Assembly (NCBI GenBank): GCA_937892995.1
Contig: CALBJS010000332.1
Coordinates: forward strand, 1 to 15,277
Length of the DNA stretch: 15,277 bases
DNA from: an uncultured Peptococcaceae bacterium
Lineage (GTDB): Bacteria; Bacillota; Desulfitobacteriia; Desulfitobacteriales; Syntrophobotulaceae
Reading direction: 5' to 3'
In this document: positions 1-7,950 of the stretch, one piece after another
Layout: the number at the start of each line of letters is the position of its first letter
How positions within the stretch are numbered: the stretch's first letter is position 1
Made by a program: the position numbers and the translations under genes
Notes under the pieces: generated by a model
The model's input: only the letters and a program-made list of their open reading frames with translations
Told to the model about the DNA's origin: nothing
Databases searched by the model: none

Positions 1-1
1 G

Positions 2-1279
2 AGCCTTGGTAGATTTAGGGGGTTAGAAGCTTTCACGGTGGAAGCAGGGAAGACCATAGAGCAGAAGTTTGTATTTCATCCAAGGGTGATAATCTCCGAA
101 CCAACCGGTCAACAGACTTTTTATCAAGGGCAGGAGTTGGAGATAAAATGGGAAGAAGTACCCCAGGCTTCTTCCTATAATCTGCATATCAGCCTCAAAC
201 TGGAAAACGGTTATGTTTCCAGGGTTTACCGCCAGAATCTTCAAGGCAATTCCTATCTATTTAATCCTCAGGGTCTGGCCTTAAGGGAGATGAATTTTGT
301 AACTTGGGGAGATGAGCATGGATTAGCTCCTTCGGCGATCCTAGGAAGCTTCTATCCGGGAGCAGAGGTCTACTTCGTGGTCGAAGCCTTGGATGATCAA
401 GGCAGGTCCATCTCTGACAGCGAAGGCTATGTTCTGCAACCTAACGGAAATTATCCTTCGATCATTATTAAAGAGAAAGAAGATGTTGTTTTACCTTTGG
501 GAGATAAGCTTGTGCTTGAGAAGAAGTATTCGGAGGCAGTTCAGACTTATCAGAAAGAGTTAAAAGAAAAACCTTCTGATCCTGAAGTCTTATTATCTCT
601 GGCCCGAATATACGACTATTATGGTTTGATAGAAGGGAAGGCTAATCCACCGAAAGGTCACAAGGATTTATCTGATCACAATAAGGCCCTCCGGTATTAT
701 GGCAAGCTTCTGGAAGTCACCAGGGAAAAGTTCATTGTCGAAGAAGCTGCTTCCACTGCAGTTCAGGCCGATGACGATAAGCTGGCAATAGAGCTTTTTG
801 AAGAAATCGAGGATGAGTTCGATGAGCAAAGTTTTTGGTACCATCTCATGGGCGAACTTTATTTTAAAACAGGACAGACGGATAAAGCACTAGCACATTA
901 TTTGCAATACTTAGACGGGCAGAAAGAATTCAGGGATCTCGGTCCGGTGCTGGCATTGCTCTACAAAGATGATCTGAGCGGAGCTATGAAGCTGCTTCAA
1001 GAAAAAGGCTATTCTCAGAGAACACGCCACAACTCTGAAGGGGGAACGGAAAAACCCACGAATCTCAAGATACTTCTTAGTAACTTGGAGAAGTATAATC
1101 AAGGAACTAAAAGTATTATAAGCAGAGAGGATTTCCGGAAGTATTTGGTGGAAATAGTGAAAATAGACGGTAGTAATCGATTTGAAAAAGTAAGGGCCTT
1201 CCAAGTTAGAATTAAAGATCTAGGGGAGAATGATGTGCTTGTTCTAGTTTTAAACGAATTAGCAAAAGATAGGCTGTAA
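2..1279 (+). CDS. Ig-like/TPR repeat protein, 5' end outside window
   Basis: The reading frame is open back to the window edge, so the gene is treated as 5'-partial. A GTG at 38 lacks a good ribosome binding site. The residues around it (FTVEAGKTIEQKFVF) look like the last strands of a carboxypeptidase-regulatory-like beta domain, which argues that coding continues upstream. Residues 18-135 (counted from 38) resemble a fibronectin-III/Ig-like fold, with an IKWEEVPQASSY core around 36-47. Residues about 155-300 hold TPR-like helical pairs, for example the stretches at 165-195 and 268-292. The C-terminal 80 residues are charged and unassigned. No transmembrane segment is visible in the part seen, and a signal peptide could lie upstream. 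Such proteins usually act as extracytoplasmic or scaffold proteins in protein-protein contacts. The specific role is unknown. It ends at TAA 1277-1279 before a double hairpin. Confidence 0.7.
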   Translation, partial: SLGRFRGLEAFTVEAGKTIEQKFVFHPRVIISEPTGQQTFYQGQELEIKWEEVPQASSYNLHISLKLENGYVSRVYRQNLQGNSYLFNPQGLALREMNFVTWGDEHGLAPSAILGSFYPGAEVYFVVEALDDQGRSISDSEGYVLQPNGNYPSIIIKEKEDVVLPLGDKLVLEKKYSEAVQTYQKELKEKPSDPEVLLSLARIYDYYGLIEGKANPPKGHKDLSDHNKALRYYGKLLEVTREKFIVEEAASTAVQADDDKLAIELFEEIEDEFDEQSFWYHLMGELYFKTGQTDKALAHYLQYLDGQKEFRDLGPVLALLYKDDLSGAMKLLQEKGYSQRTRHNSEGGTEKPTNLKILLSNLEKYNQGTKSIISREDFRKYLVEIVKIDGSNRFEKVRAFQVRIKDLGENDVLVLVLNELAKDRL

Positions 1280-1286
1280 GCAGCAG

Positions 1287-1341
1287 GTTCATGAATAATT
1301 GCATGAACAGAAGAAGCTTCCCTGCATTCCCAGGGAAGCTT
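1287..1341. terminator. Two adjacent hairpins between convergent genes
   Basis: The first stem is GTTCATG 1287-1293 paired with CATGAAC 1302-1308. The second is an 11-bp perfect stem, AAGCTTCCCTG 1314-1324 with CAGGGAAGCTT 1331-1341, with a 6-nt loop. They lie between the convergent TPR and lipoprotein genes. Neither flank has a strong T-run (the minus strand reads CTTCTGTTC after the stem), so termination is inferred from position and stem strength and may work in both directions. Confidence 0.55.
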
Positions 1342-1371
1342 AAATATACGGAATACTGTATTAGGGCTTAG

Positions 1372-2112
1372 TCAGGAAAAGTTCTGGATCATTTCATTTA
1401 AATCTATTATCTCTACCCCCTCAGGAATTTTAAAGGTATTATCAGCTACGGAGCCTTCCCCTACTTCAATATTTTTAAATTCTACCGTAACTCCTTGTCC
1501 CTGAAGGCCTTCTTCTATTTTAACTACCATTCCATATTCAGTGCTTAGCCACATCTTATAGCTGTCTTCTACACTGATAATCTTTAATACCTTACAATCC
1601 ATATTATTAACGGTTTCCGTTCCTGCCAGACGGAAATCGGCCTTGGCTAGTTCTTGAGTATAGTCTACAGGGGTAGTACCATCCTGGCCCTGGTATTCTT
1701 CCATCTTCATTTTGGTAGCTATATTATCCCCTGGCAAGTAAGAGAGGACCTCACCCTTGGTCAGGTCAAAGATCGAGATGACTCTCTGCCCATTGAGGAC
1801 AGAATCAGTTTTCAGCATGTTTCCTTTTAACCAAGCTTTGCTTTCAAAAGAAAGTCCTGCTCCGATCATCAGCATATCATAAGACATTTCTTTAATCTTT
1901 TGGCTTTTAGTTATCAGGCTGGAGATTATTTCTTTTTCATTCGGTGTTTTCTCATCGCCGGCTGGGGTGACAGGCGAGGAATAAGGGTCAATAGGGGTGG
2001 TAGCTGGGGCAGGAGTTTTTTTGGGTTGAAAAATGTCGCAACCTGATAAAACCAAAAATCCGCAAATCAGAAAAGCAGTTAAGACCGGAACCTTTATTTT
2101 GCCTATTTTCAT
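1372..2112 (-). CDS. LolA/DUF4412-like outer-surface lipoprotein
   Basis: This 246-aa protein has a lipoprotein signal peptide: basic n-region MKIGKIK, a hydrophobic core, and lipobox LSGC with the acylated Cys at residue 25. A Pro/Thr-rich linker (about 28-58) leads to a beta-rich domain. Features such as NMDCKVLKI and YKMWLSTEYGMVVKIE resemble the LolA-like or DUF4412 fold, which binds hydrophobic ligands in a half-barrel. The ATG at 2112 is chosen over an upstream in-frame ATG at 2154 because GAGGAG sits 8 nt before it and the signal peptide begins there. In a Gram-positive cell it would be anchored on the outer face of the membrane. Its substrate is unknown. It appears monocistronic, with an extended -10 promoter upstream and hairpins downstream. 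Confidence 0.8.
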   Translation of the reverse strand: MKIGKIKVPVLTAFLICGFLVLSGCDIFQPKKTPAPATTPIDPYSSPVTPAGDEKTPNEKEIISSLITKSQKIKEMSYDMLMIGAGLSFESKAWLKGNMLKTDSVLNGQRVISIFDLTKGEVLSYLPGDNIATKMKMEEYQGQDGTTPVDYTQELAKADFRLAGTETVNNMDCKVLKIISVEDSYKMWLSTEYGMVVKIEEGLQGQGVTVEFKNIEVGEGSVADNTFKIPEGVEIIDLNEMIQNFS

Positions 2113-2206
2113 CACATTTTCTCCTCGTATAATATGATTTGTTCCTAGCTTCACCAGCCCTTAATAAATGGAACGTGGATAGTAATTGATTTTCAAAATT
2201 AGCTTT

Positions 2207-2215
2207 ATTATAACA
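2207..2215 (-). promoter_or_regulatory. Extended -10 promoter for the lipoprotein gene
   Basis: The minus strand reads TGTTATAAT, an exact TATAAT with the TGn extension. The -35 hexamer (TCCGCT at 17-bp spacing) is poor, as is common for extended -10 promoters. It implies a leader of roughly 85-90 nt before the ATG at 2112. Confidence 0.5.
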
Positions 2216-2301
2216 TATGGCTCTGCCTGAGCGGAATATAGGCGATTTAGATGTTAAGTGGATATTATCGTTTGCTAAGTATTAGCTTTTTGACCACTAC
2301 A

Positions 2302-2310
2302 TGGTATAAT
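2302..2310 (+). promoter_or_regulatory. Extended -10 promoter for htpG
   Basis: TGGTATAAT is a perfect -10 with TGn extension. The best -35 at 17-bp spacing is weak (TTAGCT, 2282-2287). No CIRCE operator (TTAGCACTC-N9-GAGTGCTAA) is visible nearby, so HrcA control is not supported. The leader would be about 85 nt. Confidence 0.55.
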
Positions 2311-2402
2311 ATTATTCGTTTGGTACTTCATTTTAATTAACTTAGGGAGTAAGGGACTAAGGTCTCTAAAAAGATTATTTGGATTAAATGGGAGGGTTGG
2401 TA

Positions 2403-4277
2403 ATGACCAATAAACAAGTCGAAACAAAGGAATTCCAAACTGAGATCAGGCAACTCCTGGATATTGTTATTAATTCTCTCTACACGGATCGAGATATATT
2501 CCTCAGAGAGTTAATCTCTAATGCAGCAGATGCTACTGAAAAGCTACGCTATTGTAAGCTTACTGAGAACGAGATAATCGATCCCGAGCGACCTTTGGAA
2601 ATTTTGATCGATACTGATGAAGATGCTCATACTCTGACGATTGCTGATAACGGCATTGGAATGACTAAAGAAGAATTGATCGAAAATCTTGGAACAATAG
2701 CTCATTCAGGTTCTAAAGAATTCATAAGACAGTTAGCAGAAGTTAAGAAGGGTTCGGAAGGAAGCCCGGATCTGAGTCTTATCGGTCAATTTGGGGTTGG
2801 CTTTTATTCGGCATTTATGGTGGCCGAGAAAGTTACCTTATATACTCGTTCCTTTAGACCGGAATCTGAAAGTTGGATTTGGACTTCCGATGGTACCGGG
2901 AGCTATACCCTTGAGAAAGGTGACCATGAAAATAGTGGCACTCGAATCGTTTTAAGCCTGAAAGAGGATGCCTATAATTATAGTAAAGCTGATAATATCC
3001 AAAGAATAATAAAACAGTATTCTAGTTTTGTACCTTTCCCTATTAAGGTGAATGGAGAAAAGGCTAATACGGTAGAAGCAATTTGGACCAAAAATACTTC
3101 AGAAATAAGTGAACAGGAATATACGGATTTCTATAAATATATTGCTAATGCTTATGATGAGCCTACTTATAAATTACATTTTTCTTCGGATGCCCCTTTA
3201 TCTATTAAGGCTTTGCTTTATGTACCGGGTGAGAACTACGAAAGGCTCGGTCTTAACAGACTGGAGAGAGGCGTTAATCTTTTCTGTAAAAAGGTTCTTA
3301 TTCAAGAGAAGTCGGAAGCTATCGTTCCCGAGTGGCTAAGATTTGTACATGGCGTGATTGACAGTGAAGAATTACCCTTGAATATTTCCAGAGAAACTCT
3401 TCAAGATAATGCCTTAGTATCCAAACTTAACAGGGTTGTCACCGCTCGATTCTTGAAATTTCTAGAAGAACAGGCTAAAGATAATTATACTAAGTACAAT
3501 GAGTTCTGGAATAAATTTAAGCACTTCCTTAAAGAAGGGGCAGCAACAGATTTTACGCATAAGGATGCATTAATTAAGCTTTTACGTTACGAGTCGAATA
3601 TGACGGGGGAAGGAGAGCTTATCTCCCTGGATGCTTATGTGGAACGTATGAAGGAAGACCAGAAAGCCATTTATTATATCAGCGGTTCTAATCGTGAAGT
3701 TATCGAATCCGGACCATATTTGGAGATTTTCAAGGACAAGGGAATAGAGGTGCTCTATACTTATGAACCTATAGATGATTATATCCTGGATAATCTCCAC
3801 GAGTATAAGGACAAGAAAGTAGTAGCCGCCGAGCAGGATAGCGAAGATCTTCCCGATTTGAACGTTGATGAACAAAGAACACTTGAGGAAGAGATACCCC
3901 AAGATGAAATGAACTCGGTAATAGAATGGTTCAAAGAAACTTTAGGAACTAGAGTAACTGAGGTTCGTATTTCCAAACGCTTGGTGGATAGCCCTGCTGT
4001 TGTTTTGAGTTCTTATGGGACACACAGCATGCAAAAAATGATGCAGATGATGACCAAGGATCAGGGCAGTGTACCACCCGGAATACTAGAGTTAAATAGT
4101 AAGCACCCGGTTATCAAGGGTATCAATGAGTTGCACAAAGCGAAGGATCCCTTTGCCGCGGCGGCAGCCGAACAAGTCCTGGAGAATGCCCAAATTGCCG
4201 CGGGTCTGATCGTAGATCCTCGGGGCATGGTTAATAGGCTCTATAATATCCTGGAAAGGGCAGTAACTCAGAGGTGA
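2403..4277 (+). CDS. htpG: Molecular chaperone HtpG (bacterial Hsp90)
   Basis: Cytosolic ATP-dependent Hsp90-family chaperone of 624 aa, the same size as well-known bacterial HtpG. The N-terminal GHKL ATPase shows ELISNAADA (36-44, with the catalytic Glu36 and Mg-binding Asn40), DNGIGM (82-87), the lid/glycine motif GQFGVGFYSAF (128-138) and GTRIVL (179-184). The middle domain carries NISRETLQ (327-334), whose Arg330 matches the arginine that contacts the ATP gamma-phosphate. The C-terminal dimerisation domain is complete, and the eukaryotic MEEVD tail is absent, as expected. ATG 2403 is preferred to ATG 2388 because GGAGGG (2391-2396) sits 6 nt before it and the product then begins like other HtpGs. 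It has its own promoter and terminator, so it is probably transcribed alone. Confidence 0.97.
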   Translation: MTNKQVETKEFQTEIRQLLDIVINSLYTDRDIFLRELISNAADATEKLRYCKLTENEIIDPERPLEILIDTDEDAHTLTIADNGIGMTKEELIENLGTIAHSGSKEFIRQLAEVKKGSEGSPDLSLIGQFGVGFYSAFMVAEKVTLYTRSFRPESESWIWTSDGTGSYTLEKGDHENSGTRIVLSLKEDAYNYSKADNIQRIIKQYSSFVPFPIKVNGEKANTVEAIWTKNTSEISEQEYTDFYKYIANAYDEPTYKLHFSSDAPLSIKALLYVPGENYERLGLNRLERGVNLFCKKVLIQEKSEAIVPEWLRFVHGVIDSEELPLNISRETLQDNALVSKLNRVVTARFLKFLEEQAKDNYTKYNEFWNKFKHFLKEGAATDFTHKDALIKLLRYESNMTGEGELISLDAYVERMKEDQKAIYYISGSNREVIESGPYLEIFKDKGIEVLYTYEPIDDYILDNLHEYKDKKVVAAEQDSEDLPDLNVDEQRTLEEEIPQDEMNSVIEWFKETLGTRVTEVRISKRLVDSPAVVLSSYGTHSMQKMMQMMTKDQGSVPPGILELNSKHPVIKGINELHKAKDPFAAAAAEQVLENAQIAAGLIVDPRGMVNRLYNILERAVTQR

Positions 4278-4315
4278 GCCGGGAAAGAAATAGTAAGAAG
4301 CTGAAGTAAGAAGGA

Positions 4316-4355
4316 AAAGTAACTTGCCCAATAATTTAAGCGGGCAGGTTACTTT
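4316..4355 (+). terminator. Rho-independent terminator after htpG
   Basis: A 14-bp stem (4316-4329 with 4342-4355, one G-U pair) closes a 12-nt loop. The A-tract on the left arm pairs with ACTTT on the right arm, followed by ATTG, giving a modest U-rich tail. It lies 38 nt after the htpG stop. Confidence 0.75.
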
Positions 4356-4373
4356 ATTGAATATTAAAGTATC

Positions 4374-4402
4374 TTGCTATTAATTTTTTTAGGTGTTATT
4401 AT
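4374..4402 (+). promoter_or_regulatory. Promoter for the ZIP transporter gene
   Basis: TTGCTA (4374-4379), a 17-bp spacer, then TATTAT (4397-4402), preceded by TG at 4394-4395 as an extended -10. A run of seven T's lies in the spacer. No clear metal-regulator operator (Fur or Zur box) is apparent. Confidence 0.45.
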
Positions 4403-4431
4403 TTAGGACGCAAAGAAAAAATTAAGGCGGA

Positions 4432-5166
4432 GTGATAATTATTACCATTTTAATATACGGACTATTAGCTGGAATGGTTACGGGAGTAGGGGCTTTAATA
4501 TCCATTGCCATAGCCGAAATTTCTAATAAAGTACTCTCAGTTTCTCTGGGTTTTGCCTCAGGGATAATGATCGGAATCTCGACCTTCAGTCTAATTCCCA
4601 CAAGCCTGGAGATGGGTAATCCCTATATATGTGTAGCGGGTTTTATTGCTGGTGCCTTGTTTCTTTTCCTAGTGGATATCAGCATGCCTCATATTCATAA
4701 GGTAGAGACAGACTGCAAGGTAGAGACAGAACGCGGTCAATTTGCTAAGATGGGATATTTTATTGCCTTAGGTATAACTTTACACAATATTCCAGAAGGA
4801 ATAGCTATAGGTGCTACTAATGAGGTATCTCGCAACATGGGTATTTTGATGGCTCTTACAATAGGACTACATAATATTGCCGAAGGCCTGTGCGTGGCCA
4901 TGCCTCTCTGTCTCGGTAAGGTTCGTAAGCGGAGGGTTGTTCTTATTACTACCATGACCGGTTTATCTACCTTATTGGGTACTTGGCTAGGTATGGTTCT
5001 GGGAATAATATCCCCTCTGTTAATTGCTTTCTTCTTAGCATTCGCCGCTGGAGCTATGATTTATATCAGTAGTGATGAACTTATCCCTAAAAGCCATAAA
5101 ACTCATAGCGAGTTTGCTAATGTCGGTATCCTAGCCGGCTTTATCGTTGCGTTATTATTATCTTAA
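4432..5166 (+). CDS. ZIP-family (GufA-type) divalent metal transporter
   Basis: A 244-aa integral membrane protein with about seven or eight hydrophobic helices. The two metal-site helices are intact: HNIPEG at 118-123 and HNIAEG at 147-152, matching the paired HNxPEG/HNxxEG signature of ZIP transporters, which carry Zn2+, Fe2+ or Mn2+ into the cytoplasm. The cytosolic loop between helices 3 and 4 has HIH (87-89) and acidic/Cys residues. The late signature reads SSDELIPKSH (213-222); GufA-type relatives usually have Glu rather than Lys after the Pro, a mild divergence. The start is unsure: GTG 4432 directly abuts the Shine-Dalgarno-like AAGGCGG (4424-4430), which is unusually close, but the protein needs nearly all of this frame for its first helix. 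It ends 8 bp from the convergent kinase gene. Confidence 0.88.
   Translation: MIIITILIYGLLAGMVTGVGALISIAIAEISNKVLSVSLGFASGIMIGISTFSLIPTSLEMGNPYICVAGFIAGALFLFLVDISMPHIHKVETDCKVETERGQFAKMGYFIALGITLHNIPEGIAIGATNEVSRNMGILMALTIGLHNIAEGLCVAMPLCLGKVRKRRVVLITTMTGLSTLLGTWLGMVLGIISPLLIAFFLAFAAGAMIYISSDELIPKSHKTHSEFANVGILAGFIVALLLS
4699..4730 (+). repeat. 18-bp-period tandem duplication inside the ZIP gene
   Basis: AAGGTAGAGACAGA occurs at 4699-4712 and again at 4717-4730, exactly 18 bp apart, giving the peptide KVETDC followed by KVETER. It is in frame and lengthens the cytosolic loop next to HIH by six residues. Confidence 0.8.
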
Positions 5167-5179
5167 AAGCTGTTTTAAG
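5162..5179. repeat. Small inverted repeat spanning two convergent stop codons
   Basis: CTTAAAA (5162-5168) and TTTTAAG (5173-5179) flank GCTG. The TAA of the ZIP gene (5164-5166) and the TAA of the kinase gene (minus strand, 5175-5177) sit in opposite arms. It is short and AT-rich, so any terminator role is weak. Confidence 0.45.
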
Positions 5180-6764
5180 TTTTCGGAAAAATTATAGTGA
5201 AAGTGGTTCCCTTCCCAGGGAGACTTTCTACTTTGATCTCTCCTCCCCTTACTCTAACTAGTTCAGAAACAATAGCTAAACCTAGTCCCGAGCCTTGCCC
5301 TTTCTTAGTACGGGCCCGAGAACGATCTCCCCGGAAGAATCTTTCAAAAATATGTGGCAAATCTTCCGGGGGGATGCCTTGGCCATTATCCTTTACAGCT
5401 AGGGAAAATTTAGATTTTTCGTTGGAAATGATTATTTCGATCATTCCGTCCAGCTCTGTATGTTGAATAGCATTATTCAAAAGGTTGTAGAGAATTTGTT
5501 TGAACTCATCAGGTCTTAAGGGGATAATCTGGTCAAGGTCTGAAGTGGAACCGGGGATATTTGCTATCTGGAAAATATTTTGATCATTTAACTTTAAGAC
5601 TCTGTCTTCCAGGAGGGGTAAGAAGAGTGGAAGTAGTTCAGGGAGGATGTCTTGGAGGGTAGATTCTTTTATCCCGGTAGCCTGATCATGTTCCTCTCGA
5701 GAGATACGGTTTAAGGTAAGAAGTCCTTCGGTGAGCCTAATGAGACGCTCGGTCTCAATGAGCATAGTTCTATGGGCAGAATCCAAAGTTTCCTTATCCA
5801 TGGTACCGGTTCTTTGAAGGATCTCTAGAAATCCCCTAATAGAGGTAAGCGGGGTGCGGAGTTCGTGGGAAGCATCAGCGATGAATTGCGACATTCTTCC
5901 TTTGGCTGTTTTCTCGGTATTTAAGGCATTCTCTAACTGCTCGAGCATATGGTTAAGTGCCTCGCGGAGTTGTCCGATCTCTGAGGATGTTTTCATATAA
6001 GGTAGACGTAAATTATATTGACCTCCAGCTATCTTCCGGGCTGTAGAGGAGATGTTGAGAAGGGGTTCCAGTGGTTTTTGCAGGGCTAAGGCCGTTAAAA
6101 GTGTACTCAGCACTAAAATAAGTAGAGCATTGAAAATATAGCCTTGAATATTCCGTTCCAGAATAAGGCTCTCTTCAATTAAAGGTTCTCCTATTAAAGC
6201 ATATCCTAAAATAGGTAACTCAGTGATAAGGTCTAGAGAAGCAGAATCTGGTTGGATGGTCAATGCCGGATTTTCCAGTTGATCGATAAATGAAGATACT
6301 TTGGTTGCCAGCACCGGTTTTACTAAGAGCATATATTTATCTTCTTTAGCTTTACCCACTAAGAAGGTTTGGTTAGAAAGGGCTTTCTCATAAAGATCAA
6401 ACTTTAGATTCTCTTCCATGAAGGTAGGCATAAGAATGTCCATTCTACCATAACTACGAACCATAAATCTGAGCTTATAATCGTTAGTGTAAAAGGCTAC
6501 AAAATTACCTGGTCGCAGTTCGGCAAATCTTCCGGGGGGAAAATCGCTGTTGGCGAGCCAGCTAAGCATACTGTTCCGAATAGCATGATAGTCGGAGTAT
6601 AGATTTTGTTCGGCACTTTGGAAGAGGGAGGTTTTTAGGGAATTATACTGAACGAACCCTATAATAGAAAAAAATAAGATATGGCATACCCAAAAGCGTA
6701 GTAGGAGCTGGCCTACTAGGGATTTTCTCCAATTATTAAAATTAAAGCCAACTTTATTTTTCAT
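5175..6764 (-). CDS. Membrane sensor histidine kinase (HAMP, HisKA, HATPase_c)
   Basis: A 529-aa sensor kinase. Transmembrane helix 1 spans about 19-39, an extracytoplasmic sensing region 41-208, and helix 2 about 209-229. A HAMP linker (about 230-285) follows. The HisKA motif ADASHELRTPLTSIR has the predicted phospho-accepting His300. The HATPase_c domain shows the N box (NNAIQHT, 430-436), G1 (DNGQGIP, 459-465), F box (IFERFF) and G2 (GQGSGLGLAIV, 489-499). It lies downstream of the response regulator with a 31-nt gap, so the two are cotranscribed and presumably cognate. Its own ribosome binding site is GGAG, 6 nt before the ATG. The ligand is not recognisable: the periplasmic-side domain has no motif I can name. 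The architecture resembles PhoR- or BaeS-like kinases. Confidence 0.93.
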   Translation of the reverse strand: MKNKVGFNFNNWRKSLVGQLLLRFWVCHILFFSIIGFVQYNSLKTSLFQSAEQNLYSDYHAIRNSMLSWLANSDFPPGRFAELRPGNFVAFYTNDYKLRFMVRSYGRMDILMPTFMEENLKFDLYEKALSNQTFLVGKAKEDKYMLLVKPVLATKVSSFIDQLENPALTIQPDSASLDLITELPILGYALIGEPLIEESLILERNIQGYIFNALLILVLSTLLTALALQKPLEPLLNISSTARKIAGGQYNLRLPYMKTSSEIGQLREALNHMLEQLENALNTEKTAKGRMSQFIADASHELRTPLTSIRGFLEILQRTGTMDKETLDSAHRTMLIETERLIRLTEGLLTLNRISREEHDQATGIKESTLQDILPELLPLFLPLLEDRVLKLNDQNIFQIANIPGSTSDLDQIIPLRPDEFKQILYNLLNNAIQHTELDGMIEIIISNEKSKFSLAVKDNGQGIPPEDLPHIFERFFRGDRSRARTKKGQGSGLGLAIVSELVRVRGGEIKVESLPGKGTTFTIIFPKT

Positions 6765-6795
6765 GAATATCTCCAGCCTACTTGCGAAGTTGAGA

Positions 6796-7476
6796 TTAAT
6801 CTGCCTGCAAACGATAACCTAGCCCTCTAACGGTTTTAATTAATTCATGAGCTGAGTCTCCAAGTTTTTCCCGTAGGTAACGGATGTATACTTCGACAAT
6901 ATTATCTTCCCCTTCAAAGTCGTAACCCCAGACATGAACTAGAATTTTCTCTTTACTAAGGGTTTGGTTGGCGTTCCAAAACAGGTAAGATAGTAGTTTA
7001 TACTCAGTCGGTGAAAGATGAAGGACTTTCTCATCGAGGGAGATAGTTTTCTTTAATTCGTCAACTGTGAAGCGTCCTATCGTCCTTTGGCCGGAAAGAT
7101 TAGGGAAACGATTACGTAATTGAACCTCTATTCTTGCTAAAAGCTCCTCAAAGTGAAAAGGTTTAACCAGGTAATCATTAGCCCCTAGTCGTAAGCCTTT
7201 AACGATTTCTTGAGAAGTGTCTTTGGCAGTGAGCATAATTATTGAAGCTCCCGAGATCTCGGGAATTGCTTCACAAAGTTCATAACCGTCCATCACCGGC
7301 ATCATAATATCAAGGATTATTATATGTGGTTCAAAGCTAGGGATCACTTTCAAGGCAAGCTCGCCGTTCTCTGTTGCTTGGACGTCGTAGCCTTCCTGTT
7401 TCAACCCGAGACAAAGCATCTGACGAATGGAAGCATCGTCATCTACTACTAGGATTTTAAATTTATTGTTGGACAT
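6796..7476 (-). CDS. OmpR/PhoB-family response regulator
   Basis: A 226-aa regulator. The receiver domain (about 6-118) has the acidic pair VVDDD (10-14), phospho-accepting Asp56 in IILDIMMP, switch Thr83 (MLTAKD) and Lys105 (LVKPF). The C-terminal winged helix (about 130-225) has the recognition region NIVEVYIRYLREKL and the closing wing IKTVRGLGYRL, so it binds DNA as an OmpR-type activator or repressor. It is the first gene of a two-gene operon with the sensor kinase. The start ATG 7476 follows AAGGAG by 6 nt. The target genes are unknown; the pair could regulate itself or neighbours. Nothing in the sequence identifies the signal. Confidence 0.95.
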   Translation of the reverse strand: MSNNKFKILVVDDDASIRQMLCLGLKQEGYDVQATENGELALKVIPSFEPHIIILDIMMPVMDGYELCEAIPEISGASIIMLTAKDTSQEIVKGLRLGANDYLVKPFHFEELLARIEVQLRNRFPNLSGQRTIGRFTVDELKKTISLDEKVLHLSPTEYKLLSYLFWNANQTLSKEKILVHVWGYDFEGEDNIVEVYIRYLREKLGDSAHELIKTVRGLGYRLQAD

Positions 7477-7501
7477 AGCTTTCTCCTTATTTCTTGATTA
7501 A

Positions 7502-7510
7502 AGAATAACA
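7502..7510 (-). promoter_or_regulatory. Possible extended -10 promoter of the two-component operon
   Basis: The minus strand reads TGTTATTCT, a near -10 with the TGn extension, about 25 nt before the regulator ATG. The -35 region is weak. No convincing direct repeats for autoregulation are seen. Confidence 0.35.
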
Positions 7511-7545
7511 TCCTAAGCTGAAAATAAACTTAGCAAATGGTGTTA

Positions 7546-7554
7546 TGTTATAAT
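7546..7554 (+). promoter_or_regulatory. Extended -10 promoter for the thiamine-binding gene
   Basis: TGTTATAAT is a perfect -10 with TGn and an AT-rich upstream region. It implies an 85-95 nt leader. I looked for TPP riboswitch landmarks (CTGAGA, ACCTGA) in the leader and saw none. Confidence 0.5.
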
Positions 7555-7653
7555 TATTATCGATGTTTAGTTGCTTTTTTGCTAGCCCCTGTTGCGTCGA
7601 TGGAAAACAAATTTAAAGATATATTATGTTTATTTTAGGAAAGGATGATTCAA

Positions 7654-7950
7654 GTGGCAATTATAGCAGTCAATATGGTACCCCTTGGGATGGGATCAAG
7701 TGTTAGTAAGTATGTTGCGGCGGCTGAAAAGGTTATCGTCGACCGCCCCGGGATTAAACGTCAAGCCGGGCCGATGTTCACTACCTTGGAAGGGGATTTG
7801 GATGAAATTATGAAGGCTATTAGGGAAATGCAAGAAGCTGTCTTCGAGACTGGGGTGGACAGGGTGATAACTACAATTAAAATAGATGATCGGCGTGACA
7901 AAGAGGCCACCATGGAAGCCAAACTGGCCTCTTTGAATGCCAAACTATAA
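7654..7950 (+). CDS. MTH1187/YqgV-family thiamine-binding protein
   Basis: A small cytosolic protein of 98 aa belonging to the MTH1187/YqgV (COG0011) family, ferredoxin-like alpha/beta proteins that bind thiamine-type ligands. Family landmarks visible are VPLG near the N terminus, SVSKYV (16-21), GPMFTTLEGDLDEIM in the middle, and RVITTIKIDDRRDKEATME towards the C terminus. I prefer GTG 7654: it gives the usual family start MAIIAVNMVPLG and follows AAAGGA by 8 nt. ATG 7645 (three residues longer) is the alternative. It is divergent from the two-component operon, and its TAA overlaps the end of the convergent HD gene. Thiamine binding is inferred from family. No thiamine biosynthesis gene is nearby. 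Confidence 0.85.
   Translation: MAIIAVNMVPLGMGSSVSKYVAAAEKVIVDRPGIKRQAGPMFTTLEGDLDEIMKAIREMQEAVFETGVDRVITTIKIDDRRDKEATMEAKLASLNAKL

Noticed and set aside
2290..2310. TTGACC (2290-2295) as the -35 for htpG
   Set aside because: The spacing to TATAAT is only 9 bp, too short for sigma-A; the extended -10 is the better explanation.
2230..2400. Possible CIRCE/HrcA operator before htpG
   Set aside because: No TTAGCACTC-N9-GAGTGCTAA-like inverted repeat can be found.
7561..7644. Possible TPP riboswitch before the thiamine-binding gene
   Set aside because: The conserved TPP landmarks are not present, and the leader is short with no matching helices.
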